A stretch of 64,000 nt of DNA from Verrucomicrobiales bacterium (GTDB taxonomy: Bacteria > Verrucomicrobiota > Verrucomicrobiia > Limisphaerales > CANJXF01): NCBI GenBank assembly GCA_947478865.1, contig CANJXF010000001.1, forward strand, positions 112,964 to 176,963. The letters run 5' to 3'. The notes beneath the pieces were generated by a model that saw only the letters and a list, made by a program, of their open reading frames with translations, was not told the origin of the DNA and did not search any database. Within the stretch, counting starts at the first letter, position 1. Every line of letters starts with the position of its first letter. Positions 8,734-17,116 of the stretch are shown in pieces. The position numbers and the translations under genes were made by a program.

Positions 8734-9936
8734 TCAATCAAGCGGCTGGACCAAAACCGTTGTCCCCATAGCCAGAGTGGTTTGCGGGGCGACTTCCACC
8801 AAACCGTCAGCCTTAGCGAGCGAGCTTAAAATGTGGGATGCCTGAATCCCCGCGGAAGAGACGTTTCCATTTTCATCCACTGACACGCGGACGAAATGGC
8901 GTCGCGAACCCGGATTGGCAAATGTTTCGGCAAGAACTCCGGGATAACGGCGGGGCGCAGGGTTGGCGGCTCCTTGAATTCGAAGCAATGCGGGGGCAAC
9001 GAGCAGAACAAATGTAACGAGGGCTGAGACAGGATTTCCCGGCAAACCAAACAGAAATTTTTCACCAAGTCTGCCGAACACAAATGGCTTTCCCGGTTTT
9101 ATTGAAATTTTCCAGAATTCCAGTTTGCCACCCAAATCTTCGAAAGCAGCTTTAACGAAATCCAGTTCTCCCACGGAAACGCCGCCGGTAGTGACGACGA
9201 CGTCGCATTCGGCGAACGCTTTTTGCAATGCAGCCTTGGTCAGGGCAAGATCGTCGGGGACGAGCGGAAAAACTCTCGGGACAGCTCCGCTGCGTTTGGC
9301 CAGGGCGGCGAGGCCAATCCGGTTGCTTTCAAAAATTTCGCCACCGGAAATAGCGTCGCCGGCTTCACGCAATTCGCTGCCTGTAGCGAGAAGAGCGACA
9401 ACCGGTTGTCGGCTGACGCGCACGCTTCTTTTTCCGGTAGCACCGAACAAACTGAGATGAGCCGGGCTCAATCGAACGCCGGGTTCAGCGAGGGCACTGC
9501 CGACTTTTACGTCTTCACCGCGAAATCGAATATTTTCCCAAGGCTTTGCCGAGCAGGAAATAAAAACGCGATCGGAGGCAGATTCGCGCTGAGTGTCTTC
9601 CTGCATCACAACGGCATCAGCGCCATCCGGCAGGGGAGAACCGGTAAAAATACGAACGCACTCGCGTCGATTAACTTTAAAGGCAGAAGATTCACCGGCA
9701 GGAATCTTCCCGACGAGCCGCAATGAGATAAGATTGTCCTGCGTGGCGGATTCTAAATCTTGGGCCTGAAGCGCGTAACCATCCACGGCGGAATTATCGA
9801 ACGGCGGAAGATCGATTTCGGAAACAACCTTCTCGGAAAGGACGCGCCCATCCGCTTCGCTCAGAAGAATGGATTCGCTCCCGAGGGCTGTGGTTACTTC
9901 CAAAATCCGCCGCTGCGCTTCTTCCAATTCGAGCAT
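8734..9936 (-). CDS. moeA: Molybdopterin molybdenumtransferase MoeA
   Basis: Inserts molybdate into adenylylated molybdopterin during molybdenum cofactor synthesis in the cytoplasm. At 400 aa it has normal family length. It shows the domain III-type start 'PPFDNSAVDGYAL', 'GSPLPDGADAVVMQED', the MoCF/MogA-like signature 'TTGGVSVGELDFVKAAF' with 'KISIKPGKPFVFG', 'GLPGNPVSALVTF', and a beta-rich C-terminal domain IV. No other moa or moe gene is in the window, so the pathway is scattered. The stop lies 2 bp from the end of the convergent secreted-protein gene. Confidence 0.92.
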   Translation of the reverse strand: MLELEEAQRRILEVTTALGSESILLSEADGRVLSEKVVSEIDLPPFDNSAVDGYALQAQDLESATQDNLISLRLVGKIPAGESSAFKVNRRECVRIFTGSPLPDGADAVVMQEDTQRESASDRVFISCSAKPWENIRFRGEDVKVGSALAEPGVRLSPAHLSLFGATGKRSVRVSRQPVVALLATGSELREAGDAISGGEIFESNRIGLAALAKRSGAVPRVFPLVPDDLALTKAALQKAFAECDVVVTTGGVSVGELDFVKAAFEDLGGKLEFWKISIKPGKPFVFGRLGEKFLFGLPGNPVSALVTFVLLVAPALLRIQGAANPAPRRYPGVLAETFANPGSRRHFVRVSVDENGNVSSAGIQASHILSSLAKADGLVEVAPQTTLAMGTTVLVQPLD

Positions 9937-9947
9937 AAAAACAAATT

Positions 9948-9981
9948 TCGAGCGCCGAATTTCGATTGTCGAGCGTTGAAT
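9948..9981. repeat. Short imperfect direct repeat in moeA/gspE spacer
   Basis: TCGAGCGCCGAAT (9948-9960) recurs as TCGAGCGTTGAAT (9969-9981) with two differences and a period of 21. It fills the 61-bp gap between the moeA start and the gspE stop. Function unknown; it may be slippage-derived spacer DNA. Confidence 0.4.
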
Positions 9982-9997
9982 GAAACAGCGGGGAAAC

Positions 9998-11212
9998 TCA
10001 GTGCGCCGAGGTCAGCACCAGAACTTGTTCCAGGGTGGACATGCCTTCGCGCGCTTTATCCAAGGCGACCATACGCAGCGTTTTCATTCCCTGCTCGACC
10101 GCGAGTTTGCCAATTTCCTGAGCGCTGGCTCGCTTGATCACCAGTTTCCGAATTTCGTCGGTAATGGTCATCGCTTCGATGATCGCGGCGCGCCCCGCGT
10201 AACCGGAATTCTTGCATCGATCACAGCCGCGGCCGCGATACAAAGGGACTCCGTTGAACAAATTCGGATCGATGCGCAAGTCCTCGAACATTTTCACCGG
10301 ATATGTCACCGGCTCTTTGCACGAAAGGCAAATGCGGCGCATGAGGCGTTGGGCGCACGCGAGAATTACGGAAGAGGAAATCAAGAACGGCGCAATTTCC
10401 ATGTCATCCAGACGCGAAATGGCTCCAGGTGCGTCGTTGCAATGCATCGTGCTCAAAACTTGGTGACCTGTGAGCGCGGCTTCGACCGCAATTTCGGCCG
10501 TTTCGGTATCACGGATTTCGCCGATCATCACGATGTCCGGATCCTGGCGCAAAATTGACCGAAGAGAGTTCGCAAACGTGAGCCCGATTTCCTTTCGCAC
10601 GGGAACCTGGTTAATGCCGGGCACTTGAAATTCCACGGGGTCTTCGACCGTGACAATGTTGTATTCTGGATTATTCAGCTCGTTGAGCGCCGAATAGAGC
10701 GTGGTGGTTTTGCCTGAACCCGTCGGACCGGTGACGAGGAGCAGACCGTGGGGAGCATCGACCGCTGCTTTGAAGCGGCGAAACGTATCAGGATCCATCC
10801 CGAGCTTGTCCATGCTGGCGGAGAGATTCGATTTATCCAACACGCGCAACACGCATTTTTCGCCGTGGACCGTGGGCAAAAATGAAACGCGCAAATCAAT
10901 GTCGCGCCCGCCCACCTTCACCCGCATGCGTCCGTCCTGAGGCAATCGCCGTTCCGCAATGTCCAGTGAACTCATGATCTTCAAACGCGACGCCAGCGCG
11001 ATCTGCAGTTTTTTAGGCGGCGGCGGCATGTCGATCAGCGCACCGTCCACGCGATAACGCAGGCGAACCATTTTTTCAAATGGCTCGATATGAATGTCGC
11101 TGGCTCGATCTTTGATCGCTTGAACGATAATCAAATTAGCGAGCTTGATATCCCAAAACCAAGCCGATGCGTTGGACCGGAACGGGAGAGAACCGGTGGC
11201 CAAATCGTCCAA
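9998..11212 (-). CDS. GspE/PilB-type secretion ATPase lacking its N1 domain
   Basis: Hexameric traffic ATPase of type II secretion or type IV pilus systems. Conserved homology starts at 'KLANLIIVQAIKDRASDIHIEP' (about residue 23), i.e. at the N2 domain; the usual 150-180-residue N1 (MshEN) domain is missing, leaving 404 aa instead of about 560-580. The catalytic core is intact: Walker A GPTGSGKTT (about 162), Asp box around 'VTVEDPVEF', Walker B 'DIVMIGEIRD', His box 'TGHQVLSTMHCNDA', and the zinc tetracysteine C285-x2-C288 ... C320-x2-C323. The only early start is TTG at 11212, directly after an in-frame TAA that ends the neighbour's shifted frame; there is no ribosome site. It may be a 5'-deleted gene, a coupled short ATPase, or an assembly join. 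No pilC or pilin genes are nearby. Confidence 0.75.
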   Translation of the reverse strand: MDDLATGSLPFRSNASAWFWDIKLANLIIVQAIKDRASDIHIEPFEKMVRLRYRVDGALIDMPPPPKKLQIALASRLKIMSSLDIAERRLPQDGRMRVKVGGRDIDLRVSFLPTVHGEKCVLRVLDKSNLSASMDKLGMDPDTFRRFKAAVDAPHGLLLVTGPTGSGKTTTLYSALNELNNPEYNIVTVEDPVEFQVPGINQVPVRKEIGLTFANSLRSILRQDPDIVMIGEIRDTETAEIAVEAALTGHQVLSTMHCNDAPGAISRLDDMEIAPFLISSSVILACAQRLMRRICLSCKEPVTYPVKMFEDLRIDPNLFNGVPLYRGRGCDRCKNSGYAGRAAIIEAMTITDEIRKLVIKRASAQEIGKLAVEQGMKTLRMVALDKAREGMSTLEQVLVLTSAH

Positions 11213-11912
11213 TTACGGAATCGTTGCCAGTTTTTTGCCACTGGTTATGGCGATGCTGCGGATAAGCAGATGGGTGGACTCCGTTGAATCGCTGGTGAGG
11301 GTGACATCCATACTTCCCAAGCCGCTTCCCCAAAACCTTTTGGACGCAATCAAACACATCGAGGGTTCCGGTAAAATAGAGCTTTAAATTCCCGCCGCTG
11401 ATTCCGTTGCTCGCATTCCCAACACTTGAGAATGTCACCTCTCCGAGACTTTTTTTGAAGCCTGTGGATTTGGCATCGCATTCCTTCAAGCCATCCACCG
11501 TCTGACACACAACTTTTGAAGTGTCCAGGGAATCGAACGAACCGATTTCAGCCAACGTGACGACCACGTTGGAGCCGATCTTGTCATAAACAACCAAATT
11601 GGCACCTCCATCACCGCAAGGTAGCGATATCGCCAAAGCAAGGTTCGCTGCTATGGAAGCATCAATCGACTGTCCCATCGCGAGATTGATCAACCGCTTG
11701 TTATTCAAAACACTTGAGGCAATCACACTGGTATCAAAACAATCACATTCCTGCTGCCTTTCCACGGTGCGACAATTGGTTTTTACGGTTTTAGATTCTT
11801 GAAATCGCACTTTTCCCGTCACGTTGACCGCAAGAATATTTTGCGCCCATCCGGATGAAACCAGGAACAAAGCGCCCGCTGTTATGATGAGTGTGGACAG
11901 GATTTTTTTCAT
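11136..11912 (-). CDS. Secreted cysteine-motif hypothetical protein, probable 3' frameshift
   Basis: An exported protein with a clear signal peptide (MKKILSTLIITAGALFLVSS, cleaved before QN). I recognise no family, but an internal motif C-[RQ]-T-V-x4-E-C-D occurs twice (about residues 47 and 138), suggesting duplicated modules. As written the frame runs to 11136 and overlaps gspE by 77 bp, ending in an unlikely His/Gln-rich tail. Removing one base in the homopolymers at about 11328-11341 instead gives a well-behaved tail ('MDVTLTSDSTESTHLLIRS', 'AITSGKKLATIP') that stops at 11213, just before the gspE TTG. The natural gene is therefore probably 11213-11912 with a sequencing error or a real frameshift. 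Confidence 0.55.
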   Translation of the reverse strand: MKKILSTLIITAGALFLVSSGWAQNILAVNVTGKVRFQESKTVKTNCRTVERQQECDCFDTSVIASSVLNNKRLINLAMGQSIDASIAANLALAISLPCGDGGANLVVYDKIGSNVVVTLAEIGSFDSLDTSKVVCQTVDGLKECDAKSTGFKKSLGEVTFSSVGNASNGISGGNLKLYFTGTLDVFDCVQKVLGKRLGKYGCHPHQRFNGVHPSAYPQHRHNQWQKTGNDSVIGRFGHRFSPVPVQRIGLVLGYQAR

Positions 11913-12054
11913 AGCGGTTAGAGTATAGCCAAAGGTTGTTGGGGAGACTTCTGACAGTTACCAGGAATTGTTACATTTATAGAAATGCGGTAGAAAAACC
12001 CCTTTGAGCGGAAATTTAACGGATTGCATTTGAAATTCGGCGTGTTACATAAAC

Positions 12055-12080
12055 GACCCCGTTTTCAACAAGAACGGGTC
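12055..12080 (+). promoter_or_regulatory. Hairpin in leader of small basic protein gene
   Basis: GACCCCGTT (12055-12063) pairs with AACGGGTC (12073-12080) with one bulged C and a 9-nt loop, 14 nt before the ATG at 12095. There is no T-run, so it is not a terminator. An AGGA ribosome site (12086-12089) lies just after it. It could stabilise the mRNA or act as a binding site for the encoded basic protein; this is inference. Confidence 0.4.
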
Positions 12081-12094
12081 AATACAGGAAATTT

Positions 12095-12250
12095 ATGTCA
12101 CAGCATCCGAGTCTCCGTGCAGCCAGCAACACTGGCGGCAAACGCAACGTTCTCAAACGATTTGAACGTGTCGAAATTTTGAAAAAACGCGGCCAATGGA
12201 AAGACGGAGAACGCGTCACCGGTCTGCGCAAGACTAAACCCGACGCTTAG
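12095..12250 (+). CDS. PVC-type small basic protein (TIGR04137-like)
   Basis: A 51-aa, strongly basic protein. The wording 'KRNVLKRFERVEILKKRG' and 'GLRKTKP' matches, from memory, the chlamydial/verrucomicrobial small basic protein family (TIGR04137), proposed to be ribosome-associated but not characterised. The ATG is preceded by AGGA at a good distance. The gene lies upstream of a 16S/23S-type pseudouridine synthase, which fits a ribosome-linked role. It is the best phylum-level clue in the window. Confidence 0.8.
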   Translation: MSQHPSLRAASNTGGKRNVLKRFERVEILKKRGQWKDGERVTGLRKTKPDA

Positions 12251-12332
12251 TTCACTTGCGATTGACGATTTACGAACTGCGATTGAACTCCGAGCGCATT
12301 CGGAAATCAGACGTTGCCACTCGTAATTCTCA

Positions 12333-13040
12333 ATGCGTTTGCAAAAATTTCTCGCCGAAGCTGGAGTCGCTTCGAGGCGGGCCAGCGAAAAGATCATTCT
12401 CGCCGGCCAGGTCTCGGTCAACGGCAAGGAAGTTCGCGAGCTCGGCACCAAGGTTGATCCAGACCACGATCGCGTAGAAGTCGATGGCCGACGCATCCGG
12501 CCGAAACGAAAAATTTACGTCGCCCTGCACAAGCCGCGTCGCTTCCTCTGCGCACGCGAAGAAGGTTCCCCACGACGGTTGGTCGGCGATTTACTACCCC
12601 GGGAATGGGGAAATCTTTATTCTGTCGGACGGTTGGACTACGATAGCGAAGGATTAATTTTCATGACCAACGATGGGGATTTCTGCCTCCATTTGACCCA
12701 TCCGCGATACGGTGTCCGCAAAACATATATTGCGACCGTCGAGGGAAAAGTGGGCGGAGAAGTGTTGCGAAAATTAACCCAGGGCATCGAGGACGCGGGA
12801 GAAACTTTGAAAGCGGAAAAAGCCCATTTGATTTCCGCCAGCAATTCACGCAGCGTGATCGAACTGGAAATGTGCGAAGGAAAAAATCGCGAAGTTCGAC
12901 GCATGTTTGAATCACAAGGGCTGAATGTTGTCCGATTACAGCGGATTAAAATTGGTCCGATTAAGCTTGGCGAATTGCCAGAGGGAAAATGGCGGACGTT
13001 GACAGAATCCGAGATTAAATCTCTACTTCCAAAAATATGA
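12333..13040 (+). CDS. rRNA pseudouridine synthase, RsuA/RluB family
   Basis: Converts a specific rRNA uridine to pseudouridine. The 235-aa product has an N-terminal S4 RNA-binding domain (residues 1-60, 'RLQKFLAEAGVASRRASEK') and a RsuA/RluB catalytic domain with the nucleophilic Asp in 'VGRLDYDSEGLIFMTNDG'; 'EGKNREVRRMF' is the conserved C-terminal motif. RluB (23S), RluE/F or RsuA (16S) cannot be separated by eye, but the S4 domain and length favour RluB/RsuA. The stop overlaps the next gene's start as ATGA, so the two are translationally coupled. Confidence 0.88.
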   Translation: MRLQKFLAEAGVASRRASEKIILAGQVSVNGKEVRELGTKVDPDHDRVEVDGRRIRPKRKIYVALHKPRRFLCAREEGSPRRLVGDLLPREWGNLYSVGRLDYDSEGLIFMTNDGDFCLHLTHPRYGVRKTYIATVEGKVGGEVLRKLTQGIEDAGETLKAEKAHLISASNSRSVIELEMCEGKNREVRRMFESQGLNVVRLQRIKIGPIKLGELPEGKWRTLTESEIKSLLPKI

Positions 13041-14137
13041 AAATGATTACGAGGCTCACTTTGGGGCTGATACTTTCTTTAGGTGTGGCGAAAGCTGCGG
13101 AAACCAACGCTCCCGCCGCAGCGACGAATGCGGCACCGGCCACTGTCGCAACCCCACCCGCGCCGCAAATCAGCGCGCCCGCCGACGCAAAGCCCAAAGC
13201 GAAAACGACAGCAAAGAAGAAGGCCAAGAAAGCTGTAGCAGCCAAACCCGCTGCGCCAAGCGCCGCCGCAAAATCTGAAGGTCGCGTCGATATCAACCCG
13301 CCCGAGACCGCCGTCACGAAACAAGATGCGATCAATGTCCGCGGCCAACCTTCTTTCGTTGGCGAAGTCGTCACCAAATTGCGCAAGGGCGAATCGGTCA
13401 CCTTGCTGGAAGAGATCACGCTCTCAAAAACGAAAAAAGACGAACCGGCTCGCTGGTTTCGCATCACGATGCCGACGAACACCCCGGTTTGGGTGAGTGC
13501 CAATTTTATTGATGCAACAACCAAAACGGTTACGCCAAAAAAACTGCAAATGCGCGGTGGCCCCGGCGAGAATTACAGCGTCGTTGGTTCTCTCGTAAAA
13601 GGAGCCGTCGTCAAAGAAATTCGCAGGACTAACGACTGGATTGAAATTGAGGCGCCAGCCGATGCTTACGGTTTTGTCGCGGCGGATTTGATCGAGCGCT
13701 CGACACCAACCGCGCCGGTTGCGCCAGCTGTAGCTCCCGCCGCGCCAGAAATTGTGGCCGTACCTCCGGCTGCCGCGCCACCAACTCCTCCTCCTTCTGA
13801 GGCAACCCCACCCGCTGCTCCGGCGACCATCCCGCCGGTCGTCACGCCGCCGCCTGTGGTTGTGACGCCTCCGCCCGTGGAAGAAGAGCCGTTGCCGAAA
13901 CGCATCGTGACGCGCGAAGGAATTGTTCGCCGCTCGCTCAACGTTCAGACCCCTTCCTATTACGAATTGGAAAGCCCCGATACCGGCAAGATTATCAATT
14001 ATCTTTTCAGCTCACGTCCAGGTTTCACCCTGAAACCGTTAATCGGCACACGCGTTTCTGTCACTGGAGAAGAATCGATCGACAAACGCTGGAAGAACAC
14101 TCCAGTGATCGAAATCGAATCCATCGAACAGCGTTAA
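13037..14137 (+). CDS. Secreted SH3b-domain protein with Ala/Pro-rich linkers
   Basis: Exported 366-aa envelope protein. A signal peptide (residues 1-20, ending 'VAKAAE') is followed by an Ala/Pro/Lys-rich linker, then two bacterial SH3-like modules: one around 95-160 ('AINVRGQPSFVGEVVTKLRKG') and one around 163-220 ('KLQMRGGPGENYSVVGSL'). A long Pro/Ala/Val linker follows and a C-terminal globular piece of about 70 residues ('RSLNVQTPSYYELES'). SH3b domains usually bind cell-wall peptides, which suggests a peptidoglycan-associated role. The ATG overlaps the pseudouridine synthase stop by 4 nt; folD follows 3 bp after its stop. Confidence 0.75.
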   Translation: MKMITRLTLGLILSLGVAKAAETNAPAAATNAAPATVATPPAPQISAPADAKPKAKTTAKKKAKKAVAAKPAAPSAAAKSEGRVDINPPETAVTKQDAINVRGQPSFVGEVVTKLRKGESVTLLEEITLSKTKKDEPARWFRITMPTNTPVWVSANFIDATTKTVTPKKLQMRGGPGENYSVVGSLVKGAVVKEIRRTNDWIEIEAPADAYGFVAADLIERSTPTAPVAPAVAPAAPEIVAVPPAAAPPTPPPSEATPPAAPATIPPVVTPPPVVVTPPPVEEEPLPKRIVTREGIVRRSLNVQTPSYYELESPDTGKIINYLFSSRPGFTLKPLIGTRVSVTGEESIDKRWKNTPVIEIESIEQR

Positions 14138-14140
14138 GCC

Positions 14141-15022
14141 GTGGATAATTTAATCGATGGCCGCGCGATTTCTGAGCAACTCCATGCGGAAACCACCCAG
14201 CGTGTTTTCGCGCTCAAATCTCGCGGCGTCGAACCAAAATTAGTTTTCGTCCGCGTCGGCGAAGATCCCGCTTCGAAAGTTTACGTCGGCATGAAAGAGA
14301 GGACGAGCGCCCGCGTTGGCATCGTGTCGGAAACTCGCGTCCTGCCTGAAACCGCCACCGAAGATGAATTGCTCGCAATCCTCCGCGAACTGAACAACGA
14401 CCAATCCGTCCATGGCATTCTAGTTCAGGCTCCACTGCCCAAACACATCAGCGAAACCAAGATTTTCTCAACCGTTCTGCCGCAGAAAGATGTTGATGGT
14501 TTTCATCCTGTGAACGTCGGCAAACTCATGCTCGGCGACATCACCGGATTTCTCCCCTGCACACCCGCTGGTGTTCACGAATTATTGATCCGTTCGCAGA
14601 TTAAGATTCCCGGCGCAGAAGTAGTCGTGCTCGGACGCGGAAACATTGTCGGCAAACCGATGGCGGCGATCCTGATGCAAAAAGGAAAGAACGCGAGCGC
14701 CACCGTAACGATTTGCCATTCACAAACGCGCGACATCGCGGGGCATTGTCGGCGCGCAGATATTATTGTTGCAGCGATCGGCGTCGCAGAATTCGTCAAA
14801 GCCGACATGGTCAAACCGGGAGCGACCGTGATTGATGTGGGCGTGAACCGGATTGCCGATCCGGCAGCCAAGGGCGGGTCGCGGTTGGTCGGCGATGTTG
14901 ATTTTGCGCGTGTCCAACCGATCGCGGGAAGAATCACCCCCAATCCTGGCGGCGTGGGCCCCATGACAATCGCCATGCTTTTGCAAAATACCGTTCGGGC
15001 AGCCGAACTCTCGTCCCCATAA
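14141..15022 (+). CDS. folD: Bifunctional methylenetetrahydrofolate dehydrogenase/cyclohydrolase FolD
   Basis: Interconverts 5,10-methylene-, methenyl- and 10-formyl-tetrahydrofolate in the cytoplasm with NADP. The 293-aa length is normal. Visible are the catalytic Tyr/Lys motif 'YVGMKER', the signature 'GILVQAPLPKHI', 'PQKDVDGFHPVNVGKL' and 'PCTPAGVHELL', the NADP-binding 'VVVLGRGNIVGKPMAA', and the C-terminal signature 'PNPGGVGPMTIAMLL'. The start is GTG at 14141, 3 bp after the SH3 gene stop, so it belongs to the 12.3-15 kb operon. Confidence 0.95.
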   Translation: MDNLIDGRAISEQLHAETTQRVFALKSRGVEPKLVFVRVGEDPASKVYVGMKERTSARVGIVSETRVLPETATEDELLAILRELNNDQSVHGILVQAPLPKHISETKIFSTVLPQKDVDGFHPVNVGKLMLGDITGFLPCTPAGVHELLIRSQIKIPGAEVVVLGRGNIVGKPMAAILMQKGKNASATVTICHSQTRDIAGHCRRADIIVAAIGVAEFVKADMVKPGATVIDVGVNRIADPAAKGGSRLVGDVDFARVQPIAGRITPNPGGVGPMTIAMLLQNTVRAAELSSP

Positions 15023-15058
15023 TTTCAGCTCAATCATAAAATTTCACCCTGACTAATC

Positions 15059-15487
15059 ATGCAAGCGTCACGAATCCTCCCCGACTTACAAAGTGCTTTG
15101 ATCTGCGAAGATGTGAGGCAGGAAGCCAATGGTAATTTCATCATCATCGGCGTGATTAATTTCATCCGTGTGCCGCAGCTCCCGGTCACCGCTGGCAAAC
15201 TTTGTTTCTTCACCCGCTGGACCGCTGGCCTCGGGCAGTTCACCGAAAACGTCCGTTTGATTGCGCCCGACCAGACAACCGTTCTGCGTAAAAGCGAAGT
15301 CAAATTTGGCCTCGAAGATTCCGCGCTGCACGCCACGAACGTCACGGTTTTTGGTCAGGTGCAATTCGATTTTCCCGGCACTTACTACGTCGAAATCCTG
15401 GTCGATGACGTCATGAAATTGCGCTTTCCATTATCGGTAGCCGTGGTGCAACCGCCGCCTGGCACGGCTAAACCATCCGCAGCTTAA
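15059..15487 (+). CDS. Conserved hypothetical protein (DUF6941-like)
   Basis: A 142-aa cytosolic protein without signal or membrane segments. Opening wording such as 'ALICEDVRQEANGNFIIIGV' resembles the DUF6941 family, a small beta-rich group of unknown function; the rest is beta-strand-rich ('FGQVQFDFPGTYYVEILVDD') and suggests a sandwich fold. It follows folD by 36 bp in the same direction. Function cannot be assigned. Confidence 0.6.
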   Translation: MQASRILPDLQSALICEDVRQEANGNFIIIGVINFIRVPQLPVTAGKLCFFTRWTAGLGQFTENVRLIAPDQTTVLRKSEVKFGLEDSALHATNVTVFGQVQFDFPGTYYVEILVDDVMKLRFPLSVAVVQPPPGTAKPSAA

Positions 15488-15547
15488 GCAAAATGGCTCG
15501 CGCAATTAGCTGGCGCGAATCCTCTTCTTGTTGAGAATCGGGAACTG

Positions 15548-16351
15548 ATGGAAGACGATGCACAACCGATTGCGAACGCATGGCAACCGTTCACGCCCAA
15601 AGGTGTCGCAGCCTTTGCGCAGTCACCTCCCTCACGTTGGATCACGCTTCAACTCGTCGTTGCTTTCATCGCGGCCGCCGTGGTCATTTGGTTTCTCAAC
15701 GCCAACTATTCACCCGCGATTCTTGAAGCGATTCACAATTCGCCCGACAGCGCGGCCATCCAAGGCGGCCAGCTGACGAATCTCGCCTCGGGAATATTGA
15801 CGCAGAAGAAATTTTTTGCCGTCGTCGTCGATTTGGAATCGACCGGCCAGAGTGGACAAACCTCTGATTTGCAATTGGAGTTGCGACCAAAACACTTTCA
15901 AATCTGCTCCATTGCCGGCTGCGTCATTTTCGATTACCCGAGGACGAAAATACCGCTAGGCCGAGCCGCGGCCGAGCCTTGGTGGGGCGCGCGACAGCCG
16001 GTTATTCTGGCGATTTGCGGCGCACTCGCTGCCGCTGGCTTGCTGCTTGCCTGGATGCTCTTGTCCCTCATCTATGCGCCTATCGCGAAACTGATCGCCT
16101 ACTTCACAGATCGAGAGCTGTCATGGCGCGGAAGTTGGCGCCTGTCGTCCGCCGCACAAATGTTCGCCGGGCTTCTGATGTGTCTGGCGATTCTGTTTTA
16201 TGGTTTGCAGGCATTTGATTTGATTCGCTTCCTGTTCTTTTTCGGAGCGCATTTCTTCGTGTCATGGATTTATTTAATTTCCGCCCCGTTTTTTCTCCCG
16301 CGCGTTTCCACCGCCGTTGCGACGGAGCAGAACCCTTTTGAAACCGACTGA
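15548..16351 (+). CDS. Hypothetical multi-pass membrane protein
   Basis: 267 aa, no family recognised. One hydrophobic helix lies near residues 30-50, followed by an extracytoplasmic domain of about 100 residues with two Cys ('QICSIAGCVIF'), then three helices (about 150-180, 200-220, 225-250). The layout of TM, soluble domain, then three TM suggests a sensor or assembly factor, but nothing more can be said. It follows the DUF6941-like gene by 60 bp. Confidence 0.55.
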   Translation: MEDDAQPIANAWQPFTPKGVAAFAQSPPSRWITLQLVVAFIAAAVVIWFLNANYSPAILEAIHNSPDSAAIQGGQLTNLASGILTQKKFFAVVVDLESTGQSGQTSDLQLELRPKHFQICSIAGCVIFDYPRTKIPLGRAAAEPWWGARQPVILAICGALAAAGLLLAWMLLSLIYAPIAKLIAYFTDRELSWRGSWRLSSAAQMFAGLLMCLAILFYGLQAFDLIRFLFFFGAHFFVSWIYLISAPFFLPRVSTAVATEQNPFETD

Positions 16352-16444
16352 TTCTTTCACTCGACATTCGGAACAGGCCAATCGAAATTTTCGCCAATGT
16401 CTTTGCCTTATAAAATCGCCACGGTCTTTTGGAGATAACGACAA

Positions 16445-16963
16445 GTGGAAATTCCATATAAATATCCTTATCGTATTGCTACGCTGCTTTACTGCTTCAA
16501 CGAGCGCGACGAAATCCTCCTGCTCGAACGCGCCCAGCAGCCCAACCTCGGCTTCTGGAGTCCGTGCGGCGGCAAGCTTAAGACCGACCTCGGCGAATCG
16601 CCCTACGTCTGCGCCGCGCGCGAGGCGCACGAGGAACTCGGCCAGCAGTTCACGCCGTCCGACTTCCACCTTGCCGGCCTCGTGAGCGAACACGGTTTTC
16701 AAGGGCAGGCGCACTGGCTCATGTTTTTGTTCGAGCTGAAGCCGAAGCTCCAGCGGCTCCCGCCGCCGATGAGCGAAGGCCGCTTTCAATTTTTTGCGCG
16801 CGCCGCGCTGGATGAATTGCACATTCCGCAGACCGACCGCGAACGCATCTGGCCGTGGTTCTGGCAATATCGCGGCGGCTACTTTGCCGCGCACTGCCAT
16901 TGCCACTCCGACGGTCGCAACGACTGGACGCTGGAAGAAAACCGGATGGCGCGGGGCGAATGA
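16445..16963 (+). CDS. NUDIX hydrolase
   Basis: 172-aa pyrophosphohydrolase that would cleave a nucleoside-diphosphate-linked substrate. The Nudix box is clear in 'GESPYVCAAREAHEELG' (E-x7-REAxEELG), preceded by 'GFWSPCGGK', although the G-to-E spacing is two residues longer than the consensus. The start is GTG at 16445. The gene is visibly richer in G and C, with mostly C/G-ending codons compared with its neighbours, which suggests recent acquisition. Substrate unknown. Confidence 0.8.
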   Translation: MEIPYKYPYRIATLLYCFNERDEILLLERAQQPNLGFWSPCGGKLKTDLGESPYVCAAREAHEELGQQFTPSDFHLAGLVSEHGFQGQAHWLMFLFELKPKLQRLPPPMSEGRFQFFARAALDELHIPQTDRERIWPWFWQYRGGYFAAHCHCHSDGRNDWTLEENRMARGE

Positions 16964-17116
16964 TAACGATCCGCCGCCTGTGTTGCGCCGTGATCAAGGC
17001 CCATTTCAACGTCATAACGATGCTGACAGAAATTTACGCCAAGAATAATGTCGCTTCGTGAGGAATGATAGGCTGCGAGATGTGCAGCCAACCATAGGTT
17101 TTAGGCATCGCACGAT

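Noticed and set aside
16960..17061. 33-codon ORF overlapping the NUDIX stop as ATGA
   Set aside because: Too short, no hydrophobic or basic pattern and no recognisable product; the overlap alone is not enough.
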